Assembly (NCBI RefSeq): GCF_039233145.1
Contig: NZ_CP136419.1
Location: 2,082,001 to 2,146,000 of the forward strand
Direction: 5' to 3'
Origin: Moorella humiferrea
Lineage (GTDB): Bacteria; Bacillota; DSM-521; Neomoorellales; Neomoorellaceae
Length of the DNA stretch: 64,000 nt
Of this stretch, positions 23,410-31,932 are shown piece by piece. Position 1 is the first letter of the stretch, and each line of letters starts with the position of its first letter. The notes under the pieces are model-generated. The model had not been told where the DNA came from. It worked only from the letters and a program-made list of their open reading frames with translations, and did not search any database. The position numbers and the translations under genes are program-made.

Positions 23410-24600
23410 TTAGAAATCGGCCAGGGCTTTGAAGGCCAGCCAGGAAAGCAGGGCACTGCCAATGGGCAGGCAATCTTCGTTGATATTAAACCGGGGATGG
23501 TGCCAGGGATAGGGAGGCTCTCCCGGGATGGCTGCCCCGAGGTTAAAATATACTGCCGGGACCTTTTCGGCATAGCGGGCAAAATCCTCGGCACCCATAG
23601 AAGGGGCTGCCAGTTCGAATACCTTTCCCGGTCCCAGGAGTTCTCCGGCTACCCGGCGAAACAGTTCGGTAAGCCTGGCATCGTTTATTAGGGGCGGGTA
23701 GCCCAGCAGGTAATCAAGTTCAATCTCCGTCCCGCTGGCGGCGGCCACCCCGGCCAAAATCTCCCGCATATCTTTTTCCAGCTGCTGCCTGGTAACCTGG
23801 TTTAAGGCCCTGGTAGTGCCCGTCATAGTTACCTCACCAGCAACAATATTTTCTTTCTCACCACCATTAATAGTGCCGATGGTCAGAACGGCCGGCTGCA
23901 CCGGATCAATGCGGCGGGCGACAATAGACTGTAAAGCCAGAATCGCCTGGGCGGCAGCGACGATGGCATCCGCGCCCAGGTGGGGTGCAGCACCGTGGCT
24001 GGTACGCCCCTTGATCCTAATGGTAAAGTTATCGGCCGAGGCCATAGCAGCTCCCGATCTGACGCCCACCGTACCTGCTGGCAGGGCAGAAGTTACATGG
24101 AGGCCAAAGACGGCCTTGACCGGTGGATCGGCCAGGGCTCCGGCTTCAATCAGCAGACGAGCCCCGCCAGGGGGTAATTCCTCCCCGGGTTGAAAAAGGA
24201 AAACCACCGGGCCAGGGAGTTCCCGGCGGTGGGTTGCTAGCAGCGTCGCCGCCCCTAAAACGATGGCCATATGGGCATCATGGCCGCAGGCATGCATCCG
24301 GCCCGGGCAGCGGGAAGCATATTCCGCCCCCGTAGCCTCCTGGAGGGGCAAGGCATCCATATCCGCCCTTAAGGCCACGGCGGGGCCTTCTTTCGCCCCG
24401 TGCAGGATTCCGATAATCCCGGTACCACCGATACCTGTCCTGACCTTCAAACCCAGTTGCTCTAACACCCCGGCCACCAGGGCGGCTGTTTCTTTTTCCT
24501 CAAAACTCAGTTCCGGGTACTGGTGCAGCTGCCGCCGCCAGGCGACCAGCTGCGGTTTGAGGTTTTCAGCTTCTGCCAGGTAGTAATCTCTTTCTACCAA
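23410..24600 (-). CDS. M20-family amidohydrolase/peptidase (HipO-like)
   Basis: A 396-residue metal-dependent hydrolase of the M20D branch (N-acyl amino acid or N-carbamoyl-type amide hydrolases). Motifs include ALRADMDALP (about 76), CGHDAHMA (about 108), FQPGEE (about 142) and SMGAEDFARY (about 356). The start is a TTG 7 bases after AAGGTGA. Purine degradation clusters elsewhere contain the M20 protein YgeY, but this protein looks closer to HipO/amidohydrolases, so I do not call it YgeY. It follows the moeB-like and small-protein genes on the same strand. Confidence 0.88.
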   Translation of the reverse strand: MVERDYYLAEAENLKPQLVAWRRQLHQYPELSFEEKETAALVAGVLEQLGLKVRTGIGGTGIIGILHGAKEGPAVALRADMDALPLQEATGAEYASRCPGRMHACGHDAHMAIVLGAATLLATHRRELPGPVVFLFQPGEELPPGGARLLIEAGALADPPVKAVFGLHVTSALPAGTVGVRSGAAMASADNFTIRIKGRTSHGAAPHLGADAIVAAAQAILALQSIVARRIDPVQPAVLTIGTINGGEKENIVAGEVTMTGTTRALNQVTRQQLEKDMREILAGVAAASGTEIELDYLLGYPPLINDARLTELFRRVAGELLGPGKVFELAAPSMGAEDFARYAEKVPAVYFNLGAAIPGEPPYPWHHPRFNINEDCLPIGSALLSWLAFKALADF

Positions 24601-24681
24601 CAGGGGGTCACCTTGATTCCGCGATTGATTTGCGCATTTACATTTTTCATTATACTCCCCCGCCCATATTTAAGACAAGTT

Positions 24682-24846
24682 CTACTGGACCTCCCCCCGG
24701 CCATATTTAGCCGCAATCCTGGCGATATTCTCCAGATCCCTTGAGGTTAAATACCCGCCAATGGTCCGCAGGCGCATCAGGAAAAGATCGCGGCCTTGCT
24801 GCTTGATAAAGCCGCCCTTTTTGAGTTCATGAAAATCCAGGTTCAT
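24682..24846 (-). CDS. 54-residue nitrite/sulfite reductase half-domain protein
   Basis: The sequence begins MNLDFHELKKGGFIKQQ and continues RLRTIGGYLTSRDLENIA to KYGRGEVQ. It resembles the ferredoxin-like half domain at the N-terminus of sulfite/nitrite reductases, where the chain normally runs on into the siroheme and cluster domains. Here a TAG ends it, and a TAA follows in the same frame three codons later. The ribosome site AAAGGTGA, 6 bases from the ATG, is intact and overlaps the stop of the moeB-like gene. It may be a real stand-alone small protein or a truncated remnant. Confidence 0.6.
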   Translation of the reverse strand: MNLDFHELKKGGFIKQQGRDLFLMRLRTIGGYLTSRDLENIARIAAKYGRGEVQ

Positions 24847-24852
24847 GGTGTT

Positions 24853-25662
24853 TCACCTTTCGCATTTTGTGGCACAGACAAAGGTATACTCTTCCAGTTC
24901 ACGAATGCGCGGGCTGTCGCCGCAGACAGGGCAATTACTATTGCGTTCGGCCTTAACTTCCCGGAAGCGCATCTCCAGGGCATTGTAAATCAGGAGCCGG
25001 CCGGTCAGGGTATCCCCAACCCCAAGTAAAATCTTGATTACCTCCGTGGCCTGGATTGCCCCGATAAGTCCCGGTACTGTACCTATAACCCCTGCTTCCT
25101 GGCAACTAGGTACGGCTCCCGGCGGGGGCGGGTCGGGAAAAATACAGCGGTAACATGGCCCCTGTCCGGGTTTGATGGTCATGACTAGCCCGTCCCATTG
25201 CAGCACCCCGCCCTCGACCATGGTCTTGCCGGTCATGACACAGGCATCGTTTAGTAAATAGCGGGTGGGAAAGTTGTCGACGCCGTCAACAATCACGTCA
25301 TAGTCACGGATGATGTCTAGAATATTATCTTTACCCAAACGTAAATGGTAAGTATTAATTGTCAGGTTAGGATTTAAGGCCAGCAATGTCTCACGGGCCG
25401 ATTCTACTTTAGGCCGCCCCAGGCGTTCAGTACTGTGAAGGATCTGGCGCTGTAAATTCGATATGTCTACTACGTCACTGTCTACTATACCGATTTTACC
25501 TACACCGGCAGCCGCCAGGTAGTAAGCTGCCGGGGAACCCAACCCGCCGGCTCCAACGATCAATACTTTGCCTCTTTTAAGCCTTTCCTGCCCCCGGCCG
25601 CCAATGTTTTTTATAATAATCTGCCTACTGTAGCGTTCGATTTCCTGGTTGGTTAGAGTCAT
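24853..25662 (-). CDS. MoeB/ThiF/HesA family adenylyltransferase
   Basis: A 269-residue E1-like enzyme that adenylates the C-terminus of ubiquitin-like sulfur carriers such as MoaD or ThiS. The nucleotide motif VLIVGAGGLGSPAAYYLAAAG lies near residues 32-52, RQ and SNLQRQILH near 75, and the Zn pairs are CYRC (about 177) and CPVCGD plus CATKC at the C-terminus. The ATG at 25660-25662 is 5 bases after GGAGGGTGG and is preferred over an ATG five codons earlier. With many Mo hydroxylases nearby, MoaD activation is a reasonable but unproven role. Confidence 0.88.
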   Translation of the reverse strand: MTLTNQEIERYSRQIIIKNIGGRGQERLKRGKVLIVGAGGLGSPAAYYLAAAGVGKIGIVDSDVVDISNLQRQILHSTERLGRPKVESARETLLALNPNLTINTYHLRLGKDNILDIIRDYDVIVDGVDNFPTRYLLNDACVMTGKTMVEGGVLQWDGLVMTIKPGQGPCYRCIFPDPPPPGAVPSCQEAGVIGTVPGLIGAIQATEVIKILLGVGDTLTGRLLIYNALEMRFREVKAERNSNCPVCGDSPRIRELEEYTFVCATKCER

Positions 25663-25705
25663 TATCCCACCCTCCATTCTTTACTATCCATATCGGTTTT
25701 CTATG

Positions 25706-25734
25706 ATTATAGCAGCGTTTAAATAAGCGGTCAA
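25706..25734 (-). promoter_or_regulatory. Sigma-A promoter of the moeB-like gene
   Basis: TTGACC (25729-25734), 17 bases, TATAAT (25706-25711) on the minus strand. It is the cleanest housekeeping promoter on this strand. Confidence 0.85.
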
Positions 25735-25761
25735 GGATGTATCGATAACGGCCATAGCCTA

Positions 25762-25789
25762 TCGACATGAGAAAAGTTTTTAGTATACT
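25762..25789 (+). promoter_or_regulatory. Plus-strand promoter of the structured RNA
   Basis: TCGACA (25762-25767), 16 bases, TATACT (25784-25789), predicting a start near 25796. The -10 lies inside a perfect 14-base palindrome TTTAGTATACTAAA (25779-25792), which could be an operator. Confidence 0.6.
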
Positions 25790-25822
25790 AAATATTAAAC
25801 CGACCAGAGGGGAGGGTGTAAA

Positions 25823-25879
25823 TTGATTCGTAAGCGCTGGATGCTGAGGGCAGTTGCCCATTGCAAAGAGGGTTGCTGA
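25823..25879 (+). CDS. Possible 18-residue Cys-containing peptide
   Basis: A TTG-initiated frame, 6-7 bases after GGAGGG, encodes a basic start (IRKRWMLRAVAH) and ends CKEGC before TGA. Its 3' half overlaps the predicted RNA helices, so translation would compete with folding, as in a leader peptide. It is very short and could be chance. Confidence 0.3.
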   Translation: MIRKRWMLRAVAHCKEGC

Positions 25880-25933
25880 ATTTAGTCCTGGGCATGACGT
25901 TAAACTGCCCGTTAGTTGCAACCCAATTAGCCG

Positions 25934-25967
25934 GCCTTCCCCTTCTCTACGGAAGGGGAAGGCTTTT
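25934..25967 (+). terminator. Terminator of the structured RNA
   Basis: GCCTTCCCCTTC (25934-25945) pairs perfectly with GAAGGGGAAGGC (25952-25963) around TCTACG, followed by TTTT. Confidence 0.85.
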
Positions 25968-26035
25968 ATAATGCACCAAATAGCCGGTTAATCCCCCAAA
26001 AACGCAGGTGTCATTTGTAGTTTTTGTGAATTTCA

Positions 26036-26064
26036 TTGACAGCATGTGACCAGCAAAATATAAT
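26036..26064 (+). promoter_or_regulatory. Consensus promoter of the copper ATPase gene
   Basis: TTGACA (26036-26041), 17 bases, TATAAT (26059-26064), a perfect sigma-A promoter. A G-rich element TAC-GGGTGGGGG-GTA (26078-26092) lies at the expected transcription start and could bind a CsoR-type regulator, but it is not a clean palindrome. Confidence 0.8.
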
Positions 26065-26160
26065 CGAGGTAAAGATATACGGGTGGGGGGTAGTTTTACA
26101 TATTACACCCGGTTATAAGATTGACAGGGGAAGGGTAAGGTAGAATAAAAGGGGTGAAAG

Positions 26161-28737
26161 ATGGTGCCTGCCAGCGAAAAGAGCGGCGTAGTCCAGGTAA
26201 ATTTACCCATTATGGGTATGAGCTGTGCTGCCTGCGTGGCCAAAGTGGAAAAGGCTCTGAAAAATATGGCGGGTGTAGTGGACGCCCGTGTCAACCTGGT
26301 TGCCGGGAAGGCTACCGTGGAATATTTCCCGGACCAGGTCGGCGTGCCCCAGATGGCCAGAACTATCCAGGAGATCGGCTATGAGGTACCGGAAGAGGAA
26401 GTTCTCCTGACGGTAAGGGGGATGAGTTGCGCCGCCTGTGTGGCCAGGGTGGAAAAAGCCGTTAAAGCCCTGCCCGGCGTAACTTCGGTAGTAGTGAACC
26501 TGCCGGCAGAATCGGCCCGGGTCCGGTTCTACCCCGGGGCCGTGGACAAGGGTCGCATTAAAAAGGAAATCAACGCCCTGGGGTATGAAGCTACAGAGAA
26601 ACTCTCCGGCCAGGCCGCCCTGGACCAGGAGAAAGAGGCCCGGGAGAGGGAGATCCGGTTCCAGCGCCGCAATATGTGGATTGCCTGGCCCCTGGCAACC
26701 CTGGTGATGCTCGGTATGTTCCGCGATGTGTGGATTTTCCCCTACTTTGTACCAGAATGGCTGGGGAACGTGTATGTGCTGTGGGCTTTAACTACACCTG
26801 TCACCTTTATCCCCGGCTGGCAGTTTTTCGTCCACAGTTGGAACGGCCTTAAACGCGGAACTACGGATATGAACCTCCTCTATGCGACGGGTATTGGTGC
26901 AGCCTATATCATCGCCACCATCAATACCCTCTGGCCTGAGGCCGGTTTCGGGGGGCGCGGGGCCACTTTCTTCGAGTCGGCCGCCATGTTAACCGCCTTC
27001 ATCGTCCTGGGCCGTTACCTGGAAGCTATTACCCGCGGTCGTACTTCCGAAGCCATCCGCAAGCTCATAAGCCTGCAGGCCAAAACCGCCCGGGTTATCC
27101 GGGACGGCCGGGAAATGGAGATTGCTGCCGATGAAGTTGAGGTAGGGGATATTGTCGTGGTCCGTCCCGGCGAAAGCATCCCGGTGGACGGAGAAGTCAT
27201 CGAAGGTTATTCGGCCGTGGACGAATCTATGATTACCGGCGAAAGTATTCCGGTAGAAAAACGTCCGGGTTCCCAGGTCGTGGGGGCGACCATCAACAAG
27301 ACCGGTTCCTTCAAGTTCCGGGCTACCCGGGTCGGGAGCGAAACGGCCCTGGCCCAGATTATCAAGATGGTGGAGGAGGCCCAGGCTTCCAAAGCTCCCA
27401 TTCAAAAACTTGCCGACTTTGTGGCCGGCCACTTCATCGCCGGCGTCCACGTCCTGGCCCTGGTCGTCTTCCTCTTCTGGTTCTTTATTGGCTACGATGC
27501 CTTTTTCCGGCCTGGCAGCCACTTTATCCTTTCACCCTACAGCCTGGCCGGAGTGGGTGTCTTTGGCTTCGCCCTCCTGTTGTCGGTAACCACCCTGGTC
27601 ATATCCTGCCCCTGTGCCTTAGGTCTCGCCACTCCCAGTGCGATTATGGCCGGTACGGGTAAAGGGGCCGAAAACGGCATCCTCTTTAAGGGAGCCGATG
27701 CGGTGGAGGCGTGCAGCAAGCTGAATGCCATCGTCTTTGATAAAACGGGAACCTTGACGAAAGGCGAGCCTTCGGTCACCGATGTGATCGCCGCCCCCGG
27801 TTTTGATGAACGCGAGGTCCTGCGGCTGGCCGCCATGGCCGAAAAACCCTCCGAGCATCCCCTGGGCGAGGCCATTGTCCGCAGCGCCAGGGAGGAAGGC
27901 TTAGGATTGGAGGAAGTACAGGACTTTGAAGCCATTCCAGGCCATGGTGTCAAAGCCACTTACCAGGGTCAGGAAATCCTTTTAGGCAACCGCCGTTTGA
28001 TGCAGCAACATAACATCTATGTGGGCGACCTGACTGCGCAGATGGAAAAACTCGAAGAACAGGGCAAAACAGCTATGCTGATGGCCGTAAATGGTAAAGC
28101 CGCCGGGATTATTGCCGTGGCCGATACCCTGAAGGAAAACGCGAAAGTCGCTATTGAACGGTTACATAGGATGGGCATTAAGGTGGCCATGATTACCGGC
28201 GATAACCGGCGTACGGCCGCGGCCATCGCCCGGGAGCTCGGTATCGAAACCGTCATGGCCGAGGTGCTGCCTAGGGATAAAGCAGAAGAAGTGAAGAAAC
28301 TCCAGGCCCAGGGTCTTAAAGTGGCTATGGTGGGTGACGGCATTAACGACGCCCCGGCCCTGGCCCAGGCCGACGTCGGGATTGCCATCGGCTCCGGGAC
28401 CGACGTGGCCAAGGAAACGGGTGACATCATCCTCATCAAAGACGATATTCGCGATGTGGTAGGAGCCCTCGAAATCGGCCGTGCCACCATGGGCAAGATC
28501 AAACAGAACCTGGTATGGGCTTTTATCTATAACATTTCGGGTATTCCCATTGCGGCCGGCCTGCTGTACCCCTTTACCGGGCTGATTGTCAGCCCCGAGC
28601 TGGCGTCTTTCTTCATGGCCATGAGTTCCGTGTCGGTTACCCTCAATACCCTCCTCTTAAAGCGTTTCCAGCCGTCCTTGCGGAAAGATGGCGGCAAAGT
28701 TAAGCATCACGGGCAGCCGGCCCACCAAATGGGTTGA
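26161..28737 (+). CDS. copA: Copper(I)-exporting P1B-type ATPase
   Basis: An 858-residue membrane ATPase. Two N-terminal heavy-metal domains each carry GMSCAAC (about 19-25 and 87-93). The membrane metal site CPC lies in [13 protein letters not shown] near 482, the phosphorylated aspartate in [10 protein letters not shown] near 526, SEHPLGEA in the nucleotide domain, and GDGINDAP near 724. The later helices contain YN (FIYNISG, about 790) and MxxSS (MAMSSVS, about 820), the Cu(I) signature. The start follows AAGGGGTGA. It is probably induced by copper; the neighbouring small membrane genes may assist. Confidence 0.95.
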   Translation: MVPASEKSGVVQVNLPIMGMSCAACVAKVEKALKNMAGVVDARVNLVAGKATVEYFPDQVGVPQMARTIQEIGYEVPEEEVLLTVRGMSCAACVARVEKAVKALPGVTSVVVNLPAESARVRFYPGAVDKGRIKKEINALGYEATEKLSGQAALDQEKEAREREIRFQRRNMWIAWPLATLVMLGMFRDVWIFPYFVPEWLGNVYVLWALTTPVTFIPGWQFFVHSWNGLKRGTTDMNLLYATGIGAAYIIATINTLWPEAGFGGRGATFFESAAMLTAFIVLGRYLEAITRGRTSEAIRKLISLQAKTARVIRDGREMEIAADEVEVGDIVVVRPGESIPVDGEVIEGYSAVDESMITGESIPVEKRPGSQVVGATINKTGSFKFRATRVGSETALAQIIKMVEEAQASKAPIQKLADFVAGHFIAGVHVLALVVFLFWFFIGYDAFFRPGSHFILSPYSLAGVGVFGFALLLSVTTLVISCPCALGLATPSAIMAGTGKGAENGILFKGADAVEACSKLNAIVFDKTGTLTKGEPSVTDVIAAPGFDEREVLRLAAMAEKPSEHPLGEAIVRSAREEGLGLEEVQDFEAIPGHGVKATYQGQEILLGNRRLMQQHNIYVGDLTAQMEKLEEQGKTAMLMAVNGKAAGIIAVADTLKENAKVAIERLHRMGIKVAMITGDNRRTAAAIARELGIETVMAEVLPRDKAEEVKKLQAQGLKVAMVGDGINDAPALAQADVGIAIGSGTDVAKETGDIILIKDDIRDVVGALEIGRATMGKIKQNLVWAFIYNISGIPIAAGLLYPFTGLIVSPELASFFMAMSSVSVTLNTLLLKRFQPSLRKDGGKVKHHGQPAHQMG

Positions 28738-28754
28738 TGGGGAGGTAATACAGG

Positions 28755-28973
28755 TTGCAAGATCTGGAAGCGAAAACCGCAAAACAAGCAGCTATAATTT
28801 ACACCGGGATCTCGCTGGCGCTGGCCCTGATTTTCCTGCTTATAACTTTCTTTAACGGCAAATCCTATACCGCCGTAGCGCGGATAGGCGGAACGATATG
28901 GGTTTTCATCTTATCTATGATTATTACCATGCCCATAGTTATACCTTACGTAAAGAAAAGGGTAATGGGCTAA
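28755..28973 (+). CDS. Small two-helix membrane protein of unknown function
   Basis: A 72-residue protein: a short polar N-terminus, a membrane segment at about residues 12-33, a loop, a second segment at about 43-65, and a basic tail (KKRVMG). The start is a TTG 9 bases after GGAGG, 17 bases beyond the copA stop, so it is co-transcribed with copA. I do not recognise a family. The context suggests an accessory role in copper handling or membrane stress. Confidence 0.7.
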   Translation: MQDLEAKTAKQAAIIYTGISLALALIFLLITFFNGKSYTAVARIGGTIWVFILSMIITMPIVIPYVKKRVMG

Positions 28974-28985
28974 AAAGAACGTATA

Positions 28986-29008
28986 ACGGGCGTCGCCCGT
29001 CTTTTTTT
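28986..29008 (+). terminator. Terminator of the copA operon
   Basis: ACGGGC, GTC loop, GCCCGT, then CTTTTTTT. It lies 12 bases after the last gene. Confidence 0.92.
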
Positions 29009-29086
29009 ATGCAAAAGTTGTTTCGACCATGGAAAATAGGATAAAATAGGTAGGGACAAAGCACCAAGGTGGAGGTCGAAAAATCG

Positions 29087-29989
29087 ATGGGCCTACTGGA
29101 AACCTCCGGCGGAGCGCAGGCTATAATGAGCCGCTACTTCTGGCGCTATCTTTTTTTGAGTCTGCGTCCCAAACAGTGGACGAAAAACGCCTTTGTCTTT
29201 GCCGCCATCCTTTTTTCCCGTCACCTGCTGGACATCCCCCTCCTGGTACGCACCATCCAGGTGTTTGTTATTTTTTGCCTCCTGTCCGGAGGCACCTACA
29301 TAATTAATGACCTGGTCGATCGGGAAAGGGACCGCTACCATCCCCGCAAGAAGCACCGTCCCATTGCCGCCGGCCTGCTGGCTCCCCTGCCGGCCGCCGC
29401 GGCGGCCGCCATCACCCTGGCCGGCAGCCTCGCCTGGGCCTTCGCTTTGAGCTGGCAAGTGGGCCTGGTAAGCCTCGCCTATGCCCTGCAGACGGTGGCC
29501 TATTCCTTTTATTTTAAAAATATGGTCCTCGTCGACGTTTTTGTAGTCGCCCTAGGCTTTGTTTTACGGGTAGCGGCCGGGGCGGCGGCCGTTATGGTCC
29601 CCGTCTCGGCCTGGTTGTTCATTACCGTTATCCTTCTGGCCCTCTTTCTGGCTTTATGTAAACGCCGCCATGAACTGCTCCTCCTGGACAACGCGACCGA
29701 CCACCGGGGCATTTTGGCCGAATATTCCATGGGACTCCTGGACCAGCTCATCGCCACCGTCACCTCGGCTACCGTTGTCGTCTATGCCATCTATACCTTT
29801 ATCGGCGCCGCCCGGCCCCAGCTGATGTATACCGTACCCTTGGTCCTCTTCGGCATCTGCCGGTACCTGTACCTGACCTACCACCGCCAGGACGGCGGCG
29901 AACCGGAAAGCCTGGTCCTCAAAGATAAACCCCTGGCAGCCACCGTCCTCCTGTGGGTGGCTGGCTGTTTCGCCATCCTCTACTTGTAG
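29087..29989 (+). CDS. UbiA-family prenyltransferase, decaprenyl-phosphate phosphoribosyltransferase-like
   Basis: A roughly 300-residue membrane protein of the UbiA superfamily. LRPKQWTKNAFVFA near the N-terminus and the metal-binding NDLVDRERDRYHPRKKHRP (first Asp-rich motif) match the branch that moves phosphoribosyl onto polyprenyl phosphate, the first step of decaprenyl-phospho-arabinose synthesis. I chose the ATG at 29087, 10 bases after GGAGGT, over an upstream GTG. It is followed 48 bases later by a GT-C-like protein, consistent with lipid-linked sugar donor synthesis and transfer. Specificity is inferred from motifs. Confidence 0.82.
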   Translation: MGLLETSGGAQAIMSRYFWRYLFLSLRPKQWTKNAFVFAAILFSRHLLDIPLLVRTIQVFVIFCLLSGGTYIINDLVDRERDRYHPRKKHRPIAAGLLAPLPAAAAAAITLAGSLAWAFALSWQVGLVSLAYALQTVAYSFYFKNMVLVDVFVVALGFVLRVAAGAAAVMVPVSAWLFITVILLALFLALCKRRHELLLLDNATDHRGILAEYSMGLLDQLIATVTSATVVVYAIYTFIGAARPQLMYTVPLVLFGICRYLYLTYHRQDGGEPESLVLKDKPLAATVLLWVAGCFAILYL

Positions 29990-30037
29990 GCGCATTTATA
30001 CGGCACCCATACCCTGCAGCGACCGGAGGTTTTGATT

Positions 30038-31867
30038 TTGAACTGGCCGGCTTTCATCTGCGGCAATTTAATCGTCCTGCTCACGGCTATTATTTTGGTT
30101 CACCGCCGCGGTCTTTCCCCTGTGGAAACCGTCCTTGCCGTTTTTACCCTGGCTGCGGGGCAGATCGTTTTTACCATGCTCTTGAGCGGCACCCTATTGC
30201 ACCTGACAACCGTCACCCTACTCGTGGTCAATTTAATCCTCCTTGGTGCCGCCGTCCCGTTGAGGCGCCTTTTTCCCGCTTCCGACCGCCTCCGGCGACC
30301 GCGTCTGGAACCCGATTGGGGAAGTAACTTCTGGTCCAGACTTTTGCTTTTTTTGGTATTCCTGGAAATCATCTGGCTCATCTTCCTGGGATACCTGTTT
30401 CCTCCCTATGCTTGGGATAGCCTTTATTATCACCTGACGGCAGCGGCCACCTGGCTCCAGGCCGGCAGGATTGTATTAAGCCCCTATACCCTCTGGGCCA
30501 ACGTGTACCCCATGAACACCGAACTTGTCTTTGCCTGGAACATGCTCCTGGCCGGCAGCGACCTCCTCGTCGACCTCACCCAGCTCCCCTTTGCCCTGGC
30601 CGGAGGAATGGCCGTTTATGCCCTGGGGCGCGCAACCGGTCTGCGACAGACCAACAGCGCGGTAGCCGCCTGCCTTTTTTTGCTGACACCCATTGTCCTG
30701 GTGCAAAGCAAAACCTGCTATGTGGATGTCGCCTTTGCGGGTATGTTTCTAGTTGCTTTTTTCTTTGCTTACCGCTATTACCATGAGCCGCGGCGCATCT
30801 ATTTACTCCTGGCCGCCCTGGCCAGCGGGCTGACCTTCGGAATAAAGGCATCCGCCGCTCCCTATGTAGCGGTGATTTTTCTCTTCATCATCGCGGGCAA
30901 CCTGGCTGTAAGGAAGGCAGATAACCGTCATTGCAGGCAGGGCGTCCTCCTTTCGACGGTCGTTTTTGCCGGAGCCCTTCTCATCTGGGGCAGTTTCTGG
31001 TATCTGCGCAACTGGCTGGCCTACGGCAACCCCCTTTTCCCCTTTACTTTTAAAATACTGGGGTATACCCTCTGGCCGGGCCAGGGCAGCATAACTGACA
31101 TGATTATGGTAAAAAACACCCCACCGGAACTGGTCGGTCTGCCCGCCTGGCGGCAGTTATTGGTTTCCTGGCGGGAAACCGTCGGGCCGTACACCTTCGA
31201 CCAGCGCCTGGGAGGCTTCGGCCCCCAGTGGCTTTACCTGGAAGGGCCGGCCGTCCTCGTAACCGCTGTCCTGGCAGCTATACGGCGGCAACGCCCCCTC
31301 CTTCTCCTTCTGGTGCCCCTTATTCTCCTATTCTGGCTCCAGCCTTCCCGCTGGTGGACGCGCTATACCATTTTTATTGTCGCCGCCGGTGCTATAAGCC
31401 TGGCTTATCTGGAGGAAAGGCTGCCCCGCTTCTGGGCAAAACCTTTACGGACCGCCACTTTATGCCTGGTACTCATCTCCATGGCCGGTAGTTTAACCCA
31501 CGGTTACTTCAACCCCCAGGTTATAGCGCGCTTTCTAGCCCTGCCGCCGGAAGGGCGCACCTTTTTCCAGCTCACCCCCTGGGGTGACGAGCTGGCCTGG
31601 GTCGAGAAAGTGCCTGCCGGTTCGCGCATCGCTTTTACGGAGACGGCCTTCCCCTACCTGCTCTTCGGTCCCCGTCTGGAAAACCGGATAAAACTTATTA
31701 TCGCCGCCTCGGAAGGGGACATGCTGGCCCAGCTTAAGGCCTGGAACGCGGAGTATTTCTTTACCACCACCACTTCCCTTTATTACCGCTGGGCGCAGAA
31801 CAACCCCCAGTTTCTCCGTCCCTTCTTTGCCTACGGCGACTATATTGCCTACGAGGTGATAAAATAA
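30038..31867 (+). CDS. Polytopic membrane glycosyltransferase (GT-C/PMT-like)
   Basis: About 609 residues with an estimated ten or more membrane segments. A luminal loop after the first segments contains YAWDSLYYHL, with the Asp expected of lipid-linked-sugar-dependent GT-C enzymes, and a soluble C-terminal part of about 150 residues follows. The start is TTG at 30038, 7 bases after GGAGGT; an upstream TTG is too close. Pairing with the prenyltransferase suggests it uses a polyprenyl-phosphate sugar to decorate cell envelope material. Acceptor unknown. Confidence 0.7.
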   Translation: MNWPAFICGNLIVLLTAIILVHRRGLSPVETVLAVFTLAAGQIVFTMLLSGTLLHLTTVTLLVVNLILLGAAVPLRRLFPASDRLRRPRLEPDWGSNFWSRLLLFLVFLEIIWLIFLGYLFPPYAWDSLYYHLTAAATWLQAGRIVLSPYTLWANVYPMNTELVFAWNMLLAGSDLLVDLTQLPFALAGGMAVYALGRATGLRQTNSAVAACLFLLTPIVLVQSKTCYVDVAFAGMFLVAFFFAYRYYHEPRRIYLLLAALASGLTFGIKASAAPYVAVIFLFIIAGNLAVRKADNRHCRQGVLLSTVVFAGALLIWGSFWYLRNWLAYGNPLFPFTFKILGYTLWPGQGSITDMIMVKNTPPELVGLPAWRQLLVSWRETVGPYTFDQRLGGFGPQWLYLEGPAVLVTAVLAAIRRQRPLLLLLVPLILLFWLQPSRWWTRYTIFIVAAGAISLAYLEERLPRFWAKPLRTATLCLVLISMAGSLTHGYFNPQVIARFLALPPEGRTFFQLTPWGDELAWVEKVPAGSRIAFTETAFPYLLFGPRLENRIKLIIAASEGDMLAQLKAWNAEYFFTTTTSLYYRWAQNNPQFLRPFFAYGDYIAYEVIK

Positions 31868-31897
31868 CCGCCCCGCCTCAACTTCGAGGCAGGGCGG
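31861..31897. terminator. Bidirectional terminator between the glycosyltransferase and ygeW
   Basis: CCGCCC-C-GCCTC pairs with GAGGC-A-GGGCGG around AACTTC. On the minus strand it is followed by TTATTTT, and it lies downstream of both convergent genes. Confidence 0.8.
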
Positions 31898-31932
31898 CCT
31901 CCTTCCCTCGCATAAAGGCCGAGATTTAACCT

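Larger units (their letters stand above)
25797..25967 (+). ncRNA. Unassigned structured RNA with predicted pseudoknot
   Basis: Between a promoter and a strong terminator, three helices can form. GGGCAGTT (25848-25855) pairs with AACTGCCC (25903-25910). GCCCA (25856-25860) pairs with TGGGC (25889-25893) and stacks on the first. GGGTTGC (25870-25876) pairs with GCAACCC (25918-25924) across the first helix, making a pseudoknot. I do not recognise the family. It could be an sRNA, or a leader of the copA gene about 190 bases downstream. Confidence 0.5.

Noticed and set aside
23410-24600. YgeY-type peptidase of the purine cluster
   Set aside because: The protein belongs to the same broad M20 family, but its blocks (ALRADMDALP, SMGAEDFARY) fit the HipO/amidohydrolase branch, and it is not adjacent to ygeW or hyuA.
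24682-24846. Selenocysteine or readthrough extension of the 54-residue half-domain protein
   Set aside because: The stop is TAG, not TGA, and the following in-frame codons reach TAA after three residues, so no longer product is encoded.
26161-28737. Zinc/cadmium P-type ATPase
   Set aside because: The YN and MxxSS elements in the late helices, together with CPC and GMSCAAC domains, are the Cu(I) signature; no zinc-type motifs are seen.
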